In this document: positions 53,951 to 64,000 of the stretch, in pieces
How the letters are laid out: each line of letters opens with the position of its first letter
Position numbering within the stretch: the first letter of the stretch is position 1
Origin: Patiria miniata
Taxonomy: Eukaryota; Echinodermata; Asteroidea; Valvatida; Asterinidae
DNA length: 64,000 nucleotides
Direction: 5' to 3'
Assembly (NCBI RefSeq): GCF_015706575.1
Contig: NW_024037059.1
Location: 27,724,129-27,788,128, forward strand
The notes under the pieces: model-generated
Told to the model about the DNA's origin: nothing
What the model saw: only the letters and a program-made list of their open reading frames with translations
The model's database searches: none
Program-made: the position numbers and the translations under genes

Positions 53951-55444
53951 TGGCAGGCATGAACCCCCAATTATGGGACAAGCCTGTCTTTAGCCTGTAA
54001 AACAGATGAAGCGATTTATCATTCACCATAATTCTTTATCAATGTCCAATATTTCCATTTAACCAGCCAAAAAACTATAATAAGGTGTACATGTACATAC
54101 ATTTTAAATTTACTAGCAAGCAATATCGAACAGTAACATTTCTAATTTAGATACTAATTAGAGAGGAAACAATGTTTTAAACATGTATTTATACAAGAAG
54201 TTTAGGGAGATTGCATACCTTTATAAGCCATTCGCCTGACGTTGGTCATCCATTGTTTCGTCCTTTATACAGAGCTGTTGTACATGTACTTTTAGCAAAC
54301 CGAGCCACACTCAACTGGCGACCACATTACAAGCAAATTCGGAACAGAAGTAGAGCAGGGACCCAACGCAAGAAGGAATGACGATGTTCATTCCTTAGCA
54401 GGGCCTTTTATACTTATTTTACGGTTGAGTGTGACTGGCACAAATAAAAGAATGTCCCTTTAACAAAGAACATGCCTCCACTGCTGCCAGTTGTTACAAT
54501 GAATCAATTTGGCGATGAACGCTAACATTTCTACTGGTTACATTTAGTATAATGTCATCCAATTTAAACCAAAAATTATTCAGTTAAAGAATATAAGTTT
54601 TAGAGGAAATAAATCTATGAAGAACAAAATGAAAACACTGCGATGACTCTAATGATTACTGATCGCCCGTCGTTTTGATCATTATACACTATAACTGTAT
54701 TTTAATGATTTTTGGAAGTGAGGAAGTAGAATCTAAATAATATAAGTTTGTTTACTGCTCTGCAAGAATACGAGCGGTCATGCTTTTCCAGATGCATGAT
54801 GGGATACATCCATTAGTTTTCCATTAGCTTTTTTTTGTTAACACTTTGAAAGCAACAAACAGCTGTACTATAGTGGAAATTGAATTTGTGTCCTAACTTC
54901 TAACTTAAATTTGAGTCTTTCAATGATAATAAAGATCTTAAATCTAAAAATCTATCTAAAATCTATCTTAAATCTAAACATCGCTAGGGAAGTTTTACAT
55001 GCACTGATTATAAGATTAACAATCAACTATCCTTCCTTTTAAAAAAAAACCCAACTAACTCTGAATGCCCAGTACAGGATACTGCGCTGACTGTGATAGA
55101 CTGTCTATAGTGCCCAATGCGTGTACCAGAAATTATTCTGCTCTTAATATCTTCGAGGAGTACAAATCATGTTAAGTAGACAAACTATTTACAAGAAATC
55201 CGGTTGTCAGGGATATTTCCAAGTCGTCAACGTGAAATGAGAATCAACAGCACGAAGCTATTATAGTGAATATATCATGGGCAAAATAAAAACCGTTTAT
55301 ACACAAAATTGTCACAGTATTTGGGTTTGGCTTGTGACCAGAACGGGTCATGACTGACTTTGATGGTATCAAATTAAAAGGGAGAAACAAGGCCTTATCT
55401 ATTGAGCGATGTGTCATGTGAAAAGGAATATGATTGATTGTCTT

Positions 55445-55450
55445 TTTATT
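55445..55450 (-). terminator. Poly(A) signal of the tetraspanin gene
   Basis: AATAAA on the minus strand, about 90 nt after the stop codon. The position suits a short 3' UTR. Confidence 0.5.
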
Positions 55451-55537
55451 AAAACATCTTTTTGACAGTTTGTGTTTACATGCAAAATACAACTGTGTTA
55501 CAAGTAATCGCAAGACGATTCGACAGTAACTGTAGTC

Positions 55538-55681
55538 TTAATCACTTTCGCTACTGGAATGTGACTTCCTCGAGCTTGTGCCGGGCTTCAAAAATGGTTG
55601 CCCTGTTTCGGTTTCGGGTTCGGGTGCGTTGGCCATGGCTACATCACCAGCACCAGGAACAGGCTCATCTATTTCCTGATC
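55538..55681 (-). CDS. Tetraspanin last coding exon
   Basis: 144 nt encode an acidic and Pro-rich tail starting DQEIDEPVPGAGDVAMANA and ending SSSESD, with TAA at 55538-55540. Confidence 0.8.
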   Translation of the reverse strand, partial: DQEIDEPVPGAGDVAMANAPEPETETGQPFLKPGTSSRKSHSSSESD

Positions 55682-58600
55682 CTATAGTAAAAAGAATACA
55701 ATTAGACACATGGTTAAATACACGACTACAGAATTGGTACGATGGACCTGGTTTTGTATGCACAAAGTTCATTCACGACTGTGTGTCACGTTTTTTGTAA
55801 AAGGCCAAAGGAGTGATCTGTTATACGGTACCCTGTGGAGCCATAAGGAACAACAGACTGTGTACGTCTCCACAGGGCAGTTCCTATTGGAAAATACGTC
55901 TCCAGAAGGTTACTACGAAATGTATGTATTCACTCAAAAACTAGGAATTTCTAAGGTGTGTTGATCCGTCGCAAATTGAAGCATTTTATGCATATCAAGT
56001 CCGAATTTCAGCTCAATATTCCTCCATGGTTAAATGGAAAAACATGGACCCTTCAGGCATATAATATCCCGCTATCTAATGATTCATCTACGTTTATAGA
56101 AACCATAAAACTAGGAGGTAAACTGAAGAATAAATCGAAATCTTCATACTGCGAAATCTTTAGTATATTGTGCTAATTAAGGCTTTTTCTGCTTACTTAA
56201 TTATAATACGGTAAAGCATGGTTTGGATGACTTTCAGTCGACACGAAATATGCGGCCCTGTTTATGTGTCACTATGCAGCTACAACATGACACGAAAAGT
56301 AAAAACTAAAGAGGAATGATGCATACCTGATTTTCTGGTTCACTATGTACACGGAGTGCGAAACGGCCCTCATACTGTAGTAAAGAAAGCAAAGAAATTA
56401 ATTAATGACTAAAGGTCTATGTCTTTTCGATGAACAGAACGTAAGGGTCCTCCGCGTTATCATTATTTTAGGAGTTCCTGCTTTAGTGTGGAGGTGTAGT
56501 CATGCAAATGATCAAGCTCATGTACCAACAAACTTCAAAGTGCATATTTTGTCAGATCTGTTGGTACAACAAATGTACAAAGTTATCTGTTTTAAAATGA
56601 GGTCAAGACATCAGCGTGACGTCATTTAGATTTGTTTTTACTCGTAACATTATTTATTTACACCAAGTTTTATGATGATCAGGCCTACCTTTATAATGTG
56701 GTAAAAAAATCATAGGTTAATGACGTCATAGTGACGTCACAAGTTTGTACTTTTTTGCGCTAACAGCTATGACCTAACAAACCTATTTTAAAAAAAATCG
56801 AATTAAGCATACAGCTGCCTTTCCATATGCGCGTTTGAAGTCCGTTTTTTTGTCCGTTGCGTATTGATGCCCATACAACAAACAAAAACGGACTGAAAAC
56901 GCGCGTATGGAAAATAGTGAGATTTGGCGATACTCTTAAAACTATATATAAAAATCGCATGATCACGTCATCATGAAGTTATTTTAATTTTCGTCTATGA
57001 CGCATCCTTGTCTATGATTATACAACGTTTTAATCCAATCAAATGTAGTTCTCTGTATATGCGACCTAATCCACCTTTAAAATGGCGTCACATGAAACTT
57101 GATGACGTCACATGACGTCACTTGTAAATGCACACATGTACAATGAGGTCTTAGTTTGTGTTAAGTTTGTCTGAACATGTAGAATGGAATCTTTAAAATT
57201 CAAATTCTCATTAAAATGACGTCATCATGACGTCACTTCGGTTTTCGATTAAAAAAATAACATTAACTGACTACCCACCAAGTTTAATGACATTCCGACA
57301 TGTGTTTGAAAAAAATTAGCATTTTTGATGTCATATCATGATGTCACACACGTCTTGTCAAGGTTTTGTGAAAATATCTATGGCCTTACAAACCTATTAA
57401 AGAAAGAGTTTTGAACTTAGCCTATCCCGTTCGTGAGACGTATACTTCAAAATGTCAAAAATGCATGATGACGTCATTATGACGTCACCTCAATTTTCAT
57501 CTTCATCCCGTAATGTGTACATGTACATATATTTTAACCCGATCGGCCTGGTAGTTCTGTAGATATAGGCCATTGAAAAATTGACCTTTAAGATGGTCAC
57601 ACGTGGACTATGCCTGTGCTTACTTTGAATGATGTACGACAAAGCTGAATGTTAAGACTTGAATAGATTGTATTAATTTGTTGCTTTTTGGGGTGTTTTG
57701 ATTTTGTTTAATATTTGTTTCTTGATATTTCGTTTAATTCATACCAAGTTGAGTGTTTATTTGTTTACTTTTCAATTTACATTTTAATTGATTTTTTTTC
57801 TTGTTTATTTGGTTTAATTGTATAACTGAATTAAAATTTCCTTCCAATTATTCCCTAGTTTTCCCAGTATTTTCTTCAGATTTGTATTGCTTGTTAGGGT
57901 GACAAACGGCCCAAAACGTTACTTCCGGAGCAGCCTTTTGTTGCGCGCGTTATACCTACTACCTTTTCTTAAAGAAATGTGAAAGTTTGCATTTCGAAAG
58001 AATCTAAATATGAGAAAATACGTCTCACTCAGTTAATAAGGCCTTGGTGAAATTGGTGTATACCTTTTTTGGTTGGCGCTTTCGTAAGAGCAGTAGCCTC
58101 AAATAGCCGTCATACTGTAGCAAAGAAAGCAAAGAAATTGACATTCCTTATTAACGGGACCCTACTCATACAGACTTGAACTACATGTATAGTAGGCGGT
58201 ATAGAGGAGACTTCATTGAGACAAAATGAATGAGGGTACTGGCAAGGGTGGGTCTGGGGGACCAACAGGGGCCATGCCCCCCCCCCAAAGAAAACACAAC
58301 CATTTTTTTGTTAAAAGTGATGTCGCAATATTATAAAGGCAGGCACTGCGTTCACCACCATCTTTTCCTCAAACACATTTGGTTAAAGGGAATGTGCAAC
58401 ATTTGCTTTTGCTGCACTTTTTCGGGAAAATATTGATTTGGAGGATTAATATGTTATAGCAAATATTCAGTGTTCAACTGACTTGCTTCGCGTTTTGGGT
58501 TCAGAGGTGCTGGAAAATCCAAGAAAACCAGCCATGTTCTTGTAGTCTGGTTACCTAACCCCACTTAAAATAAAATGAAGCAATTTATAGACTTGGGGAA

Positions 58601-61600
58601 TTGTAAGGTCAGAGAATCAGTTTAGCAGGCTTGTACCCTATCACAGGTGTGTAATAAATCGCAAAGAAAATGCGCAATAACCAAATATGCCTTTTCATTG
58701 AATGTTTTAACGTGTATACTGTATGTTTATATATTTAATGTTCTGTATTGTAGGTATTTGAAAATTTATGTGCAAAACGAGAAGGAGAATTTCATGCTGA
58801 ATTGAATTAAAGTGAAAAATAAGGAGCAGGTTTTGAAAAAGCCAGTTTTCTCCAACGCGGGTCGGCCGACCGGCGAAAATACAAGTTTTCTTGAAAATGT
58901 CAGCACAGCAGGAGCCACGATTTTACAGGATGCTTTAGACTACCACTAGTCCCTTTCAATCCAGTAAGGTATTTCGTGGTATAATTTGATCATTTCGTTT
59001 TTGATGTTTGCAAATGTTGTATCTTCCCTTTAAAGTGGTCAGAAATTGCCTCAGATCGCACCACAAAGCAAGTAGCATCCAAAAAAATTCAAGGCCCTTA
59101 AGCGGGCCCCGAATTTTTCTGTCGCACTCGTTTTTTAACAAAAAGTCAGTCAAAGTTAGCCGAAAATTGGCTAAAACGGTCACTATGCCCATTCTATCCG
59201 GGTATATTCATCTGTTTCCATGCCACGCGTGGATCACAGCATTGCAAGTGAAGGCTTTCTTTAGACTAGCCGTTTTGATGACACTGATGCTTATATGCGT
59301 CATAGGCGTAGCCAGCGGGAGGGGGGGGGGGAGGGGTATACCCCCCAATATTTTGTAAAGACTGCCTTTTTTCCATTCAAATGCCCTTTTTTCAACGGGC
59401 TTACCCCGAAATAATTTGTAAAGAGTGCCTTTTTTTTTACGAAGTGTCCTTTTTTCTGAACAAGTGCCCTTTTCAAAAAAGAAGTGGTGCCCCTTTTTTT
59501 CTGGCATCTGCCGTTTTGGGTGTCTTGTTCAGAATTTCCCACATGTATCGCCCTAAAAAGCACCATATATTGGCCCTATGTGTGCATAATTGTCGGTTTT
59601 GAACAGCGCCCCCATCGACAGATGGTACCAGTCCCCCACCCCCCCCCTCCTTTTTTTATTTTACGGAGGCCAAGTGTCCAGAGAAAAAAACCTGTCTACA
59701 TTTCACAACGGATGTGCAAGTGCCCTTTTCAACAAAATATACAAACAACTGTGTTTTATTGACTTTGGGACAGCGCCACTGTAGATTTTCACTACAAGTA
59801 ATTATATCCATTGCTTTTCGTCATGGATCGAGAGTCTCCACAGGAGTTTAAATTGACTTGCTCTAATGCTTTTTTTGTAAGGATTTCCAAACATCAAGTG
59901 CAATGCGGTTCATTATTTGGTCACTTACCAAACCAGCCCAAGCGGTACATATAGGCAGAAATAGCATTCTATAATGATACTCGTACATCGCCACCAGTGC
60001 GTCATTACATCCCTGCACGGTAAAGAAACCAAAGTAACGATAGTTTAACGTTTTTAAAAGTTACAAACTTCTCATAAAAATATTTTAAACAATCCCCCCA
60101 AATTGGTGTGCGTTTGACTTTTGAGACTGCTTGACCGTGTCAATACACTCGTCACAGAGCAACGAATTTAACGACATTTTCTCTAATTAAATCCACGTCC
60201 GATTTTCACGAACAAAGTTAGCTTAATTACCTTAATATAAATTTTGCTTATGTTAATTTTATCAGCAGAAGTAGCATTCACACAGCCGTCATCCAGTAGT
60301 TTGAAACAGGTCACGGGCAGTACTCGGCCACCGTACATTGGTGAGCTAGCGAAGTAACTGTTGAAGTAGTCAGCATAGCCTGTAGCACCGCAACACTTTT
60401 CCTGCATGAAAATATCACATGATTATGAGCATCAAAGTTCACAGTTGTTGGCCGCGAATAATGTGAAAGCATTCTACTCTTTTTTTTGAAATCCGATGTT
60501 CAAGGACAAGTGATTAACCCCAACATATCAGCGCCTTGCTAATGGCGGTTGGGTCAATCGAACTCATGTCGCAGCTTTACATGGATTTACGCTACTGACG
60601 TATTGAGCGTAGAATATAGTCGTCAACCTGCTTGTTTAGAAATGATTTTTTTAAATTTCCTTTTCAAATAAGATGTTATTTCATAACTTCATAATGAATA
60701 GACAATTAAGTACGTAACTTAATTGATAAACAAAACATAAAAGTAAATGACAAAGTTAAATAACAAAGATAAATGAAAAGCAAGAAAGTTATGAGGAATA
60801 TGTTAGAAGTCCTGCAAGAACTTATGAAACACTCTCTTCCCCCCTCCATCCCAAGAGAGAAATTCCCAAGTGTTCTCGTTACGCCCAACTACCACATTCC
60901 AACCTAAGATGTTCCATTAACTAAATAAAACAAGAATGTATAAAGCAATGTAAAAACCAATTCATTTCCATAACTCACATTTATCTGGAGTCTATTAATT
61001 GCATCAGTGTCAGCGGCATAGCCTGGCATCCCATAGAGCTCAGTCACATGATCGTACAGTATAGGCTCTACCGTGCCTTTTATCTTCGGGAAAAGAGGGA
61101 GATTTGAAATAAAATCAAAAATGCTATATCCGCGAATTAACACTGGACCAAATATGAATGGTAAAATTGGACATCTAAAACGACTTTCTGATCTGGTTTA
61201 ATAATGTTACGATACTAGTAAAATGGGTCCCGAAAAAAATTAATCGAAGTTCGCAAATTCATTCTCAAATTACTTTAGAATGCAGGGGGAGCATCGTATA
61301 TGAATTCCTCAAAGTCAATTTCGACACTTAAGAAGCTTCAACAAATGCTGTGCATCTGCCCATAGGGTTACGTGTGTGCCCTTATCTCACGCAAGGTCTG
61401 TGAGGTGTTCGTTCATCCATGAAGAAGGGCAATGAGCTGATGGAATATCCCACTTTCAAAGCAGGGGTGGGGGACTAGGCTGCATAAGAGGAAGTGGTTG
61501 TTGAACATAAACAATTGGCGACACAAGTACTGATGTGGTGACTTCATTTATTACTAAAAAAAACAATTGATCTACGGGTGTACATATATTCCTGTTTTAT

Positions 61601-64000
61601 TTTATTTCACACACGTCAAACAAGGCGTATGGATAAAAGACAATTATAATATACAATAAAAAACATCAAAATACACAATACAATTACAATGGCTATCAGG
61701 AACAACTAACATACGTACATGTACATTCATATACATGATTTTTAACATAAAATAGTTCGAATTTGGTGGCAAAAGTAAGCTCTGGCAATGAGATAAATGT
61801 GGCTAAAGATATGGCAGCTCTGACTTCCTCTGATTGGGCGGTCTATTGTCTCAAATCAGTCCACAGCTTTTGCTGTTGGCCACGTCTTCTCCGCGACAGC
61901 TTTGATGGGCTCACCTCTGTCAAGGGCACAATAGTCTATCTTTTTCTTCGTCCTTAACTCCATCGGATTCTAATAAAGAAAGAAAGGAATTAAAAAACAT
62001 TTATATTTTATTTTTCCTTTTCTAAACATAGAAAATGCATACGGGGTCTTCAGCTTGTTAGGCCATCACATGAACATAACAGTAAATGGCGTTCCTTTTT
62101 GAGTTGATACCTCCAACCAAGTTCAACTAGGCTGCCAAACATTACAGAAATATCTACATGAATAATAGTAAGTCATTAAAACGTGTGCAATTAGTGCACA
62201 CCATTGTTCACCCACGTACAAACACTGTCTAATCACACCTAAACAAAAGTGGACTTGGCCAGAAATCACAGCGTGCCTTGCTCAAGCCACGCATGGCGTG
62301 CCGAGAAAGCTGCTTCCATCGCATAAGAAGCCAACTTTTACATCACAGTTACAATGTCTTCTGATAAAGTATCTTCATATTTTTTTAGATGCAGAGAATC
62401 TTTATACTGTAAGCTTGCATATCATATAGTTTTTAGAGTCCCTGAGGAATTGTAAAGGGGAGAACTTACCGGAGAGAAACAGCAAGTTGGCAGCACAACG
62501 ATGGGAGTAGGTCGATTATCATCTGTTGATCGTACACGTTCCAATGCAGTTTCAAACAACGCTTTTGATTAGCGCAAAAACTTTAGGCTGAAATGGACGG
62601 GCTTTAACATTGGCCAATCAACTTCATTTTTACATCAGCTTTGGACAAACTCATGCTGTTTATTTTATAGCTCGAAAGAAATCGGTAGAGGGCGTCCAGA
62701 GTTGTGAGTTCATATGAGCCGCTTTGTGGGACAGGATTCTTCGTGAACATCGTTTTTCCATTGTAAAATTGGAGATACCGACTGTTTGTACTTGAAAAAT
62801 GACGGATCTTTAAAGTAATTAAAAAAATAATCTAAAAATATCATTAAATAGAGGAATAATGAACTTTCAATTTGCCGAAAGAACAAACTTGAAAGCATCG
62901 AGGGTTCAAAAGTTATGTTCTCAAAAAGGAAAAAAATCGTGCTTTTTTTGGAGGTTTTCTGGAGGATTTCCGCTTTGCACAAAATGCAGCGGAAGCCTGT
63001 CGCTTAGGTTGCGCTAAGAAATTCATATCGGCGGGCCAGGTACGGCGAGATTTCAACATTTTCCGGGGGATACCCCGGACCCCATAGCAACCCGGACGCC
63101 TTCACCAACCACCCCTCCCCTCTTATAAATACCCCCCCCCCGGCCCCTCGCCGTTTCTGGAAGTTCAAAAAATATAAGCAGAGAAATGTTATACCAGACA
63201 ATTGCGGACCCAACATTTATAGAAAGGAGGCGAAAATCGGACATACAAGCGGGGCACAAAAATGTGCTCATTGTCAAAATGTCCGTCTTTGAAGAGACTA
63301 AACAGCAGAGGAAACAGGAGAAAAGATCAGATGTACCTCCTAAAAAAAACCTGTGAAAAATACGGGGGCGCGCCGGCTGCGCCCCCCCCCCTCCCCCACC
63401 CTGCACCCGACATTACTTCATTTGAATTTATTTTAGTAATTGGTCGGGTTTTATTCGGCATTAATCGAACCGAATAACTGCGACAGCCTTTTGCACTGAC
63501 TTACATTGTTTCCAAAGATGATGTGGAATCCAAGGAAACCGCCCGCCGCCAAACACACTGAGATGATGAGACAAGAAATGTACTAAAATAGAAATAAATA
63601 ATAACAAATATCAGAATTTATAAAAAATATCAGGGACAACAAACCAGTTGGTTATTCTAGTATAATACAATGTATTGGGTTTTTTTTCTATTAGAATAAT
63701 ACAAATCTTAATTATACTGCACCTTAAATTAAAATAATAATAATAATAAAATAAAATTGAGAATTGATCTTGACGATGTTTTGAGAAAAACAATTAATGT
63801 GTCGTTCTTTGTGTGATGTAAGTATGTAAACGAGTGGGGAAAAAAACACTCCAAAAGAATTGTCTTCCACATGGCTCCTTGAAAAAGTAAGAAGTTTCCC
63901 TCTTTTAGAGTGGTTTTCCACTATGCACCACAATAAAAAAAAAACATTCCAAAAGATGAAAACTCACAAGAGTGAGGCTCTGCTCTTTCAAAGAGCCATG
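55538..64000 (-). CDS. Tetraspanin, 3' eight exons (N terminus beyond right edge)
   Basis: Tetraspanins are four-pass membrane proteins that organise membrane microdomains. Eight in-frame exons encode 237 residues. In order: the short loop after TM2 with KEQS, TM3 (YISCLIISVCLAAGGFLGF), and the large extracellular loop with the defining CCG (EKCCGATGY), PVTC, a GC(VNAT) and a GC(NDA), including two N-glycosylation sequons (NAT, NIS). TM4 follows (MLFLPICTAWAGL and onward), then a cytoplasmic tail of acidic and Ser-rich residues ending SRKSHSSSESD. TM4 as read is short, so an unseen exon between 59929 and 58114 is possible. I cannot name the paralogue. The gene is convergent with FAXDC2. Confidence 0.88.
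56327..56374 (-). CDS. Tetraspanin tail exon B (duplicated pair)
   Basis: 48 nt encode YEGRFALRVHSEPENQ. Phase 0 at both ends, GTATGC donor. It could be spliced with exon A or instead of it. Confidence 0.65.
56580..57500. repeat. Region dense in TGACGTCA palindromes
   Basis: TGACGTCA/GACGTCAC motifs occur about a dozen times, often paired as TGACGTCATxxTGACGTCAC at intervals of 100-250 bp. It looks like diverged tandem units in a tetraspanin intron (between tail exons A and B). The motif equals the CREB/ATF site, but function is not implied. Confidence 0.7.
58064..58114 (-). CDS. Tetraspanin tail exon A (duplicated pair)
   Basis: 51 nt encode YDGYLRLLLLRKRQPKK. Phase 0 at both ends. The acceptor side is nearly identical to that of the exon at 56374, suggesting duplication. 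Confidence 0.65.
58387..59029. mobile_element. TTAA-flanked MITE copy 2 (piggyBac-like)
   Basis: Inverted relative to copy 1, with matching internal blocks (GTAGTCTGGTTACC, CTTGGGGAATTGTAAGGTCAG). TTAA at 58383-58386 and 59030-59033. It lies in a tetraspanin intron. Confidence 0.75.
59030..59928. other. Tetraspanin intron with simple repeats
   Basis: 59110-59190 is the inverse of the 45345-45420 repeat (AAAGTTAGCCGAAAATTGGC). 59340-59510 holds four GTAAAGAGTGCCTTTTTT-type units with poly-G and poly-C runs. The missing part of TM4, if it is a separate exon, could be here, but I see no good candidate. Confidence 0.5.
59929..60012 (-). CDS. Tetraspanin exon, loop end and TM4 start
   Basis: 84 nt encode GCNDALVAMYEYHYRMLFL and PICTAWAGL. 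Phase 0, GTAAGTG donor. Confidence 0.9.
60231..60401 (-). CDS. Tetraspanin exon, CCG loop
   Basis: 171 nt: EKCCGATGYADYFNSYFAS, then VLPVTCFKLLDDGCVNATS. The CCG motif identifies the family. Phase 0 at both ends. Confidence 0.95.
60979..61083 (-). CDS. Tetraspanin exon, start of large loop
   Basis: 105 nt encode IKGTVEPILYDHVTELYGM and YAADTDAINRLQIN. The acceptor CTCTTTTCCCGAAG is chosen because the next AG gives a stop. Phase 0. Confidence 0.88.
61084..63504. other. Tetraspanin intron between TM3 and loop exons
   Basis: Apart from the low-confidence small transcript (61856-62553), this is AT-rich DNA with C-rich runs at 63133-63142 and 63382-63400. Nothing else is recognised. Confidence 0.6.
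61856..62553 (-). other. Candidate small two-exon transcript inside a tetraspanin intron
   Basis: A GTAAGTT donor at 62469 follows a possible exon (about 62470-62553). A TTTATTAG acceptor gives a second exon from 61969, containing a short frame from ATG at 61963 to TGA at 61856: MELRTKKKIDYCALDRGEP, then a tail ending TAKAVD (35 residues). No family is recognised. It could be a chance ORF or a relic. Confidence 0.22.
63505..63582 (-). CDS. Tetraspanin exon, TM3
   Basis: 78 nt encode YISCLIISVCLAAGGFLGF and HIIFGNN. TTTAG acceptor, GTAAGT donor, phase 0 at both ends. Confidence 0.9.
63968..64000 (-). CDS. Tetraspanin exon, partial at window edge
   Basis: 33 nt encode HGSLKEQSLTL, the cytoplasmic loop before TM3 (family pattern G..KE). 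GTGAGTT donor, phase 0. Confidence 0.8.

Larger units (their letters stand above)
52344..55537. other. Intergenic region between FAXDC2 and the tetraspanin
   Basis: Convergent gene ends. Beyond the Mutator-like element it holds AT-rich DNA, a T/G run at 53034-53060 and the ACTACGAAAAGC tandem repeat. AATAAA at about 52963 is a distal candidate FAXDC2 poly(A) site. No gene is seen. Confidence 0.65.

Overview
This is intron-rich animal genomic DNA of unplaced species. Short coding exons with GT-AG borders sit in long AT-rich introns full of small inverted-repeat transposons, tRNA-derived SINEs and minisatellites. The gene content and repeat style fit a marine invertebrate deuterostome. I lean to an echinoderm, possibly a sea star, but that is an impression, not a measurement.

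Three protein-coding genes can be read exon by exon, and every exon junction checked keeps the reading frame. (1) Positions 43210 to 880, minus strand: an otoferlin-type ferlin. 27 coding exons give the first 1,186 residues (C2A, C2B, FerI, C2C, a helical FerA-like region, FerB, C2D). The C-terminal C2 domains and membrane anchor lie beyond the left edge. (2) Positions 45921 to 50366, plus strand: a complete 6-exon, 336-residue FAXDC2-like membrane fatty acid hydroxylase-domain protein with all three histidine boxes. It is head-to-head with the ferlin across about 2.7 kb. (3) Positions 64000 to 55538, minus strand: the C-terminal 237 residues of a tetraspanin (TM3, large extracellular loop with CCG motif, TM4, cytoplasmic tail), convergent with FAXDC2. 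Two consecutive tail exons look like a tandem exon duplication. The three genes have no obvious joint pathway.

The rest is intronic and intergenic accessory DNA. It includes two hAT-type elements (8-bp target duplications) filled with simple repeats grown from their own ends, and a 1.9-kb Mutator-like foldback (9-bp duplication) inserted 53 bp after the FAXDC2 stop codon. There are also TTAA-flanked, TA-flanked and TTA-flanked MITEs, a nested foldback inside a foldback, and a four-member set of elements with AACCCTAA-like ends and a shared 20-bp internal unit. Other repeats are several SINE families (one with a 97-bp tandem array), two tRNA-like sequences with an odd anticodon loop, and an RTE-like LINE 3' end. 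I found no rRNA, CRISPR or clearly new biochemical system. The most unusual material is the repeat-filled transposons and the spliced details of the ferlin (a GC donor, a duplicated acceptor).
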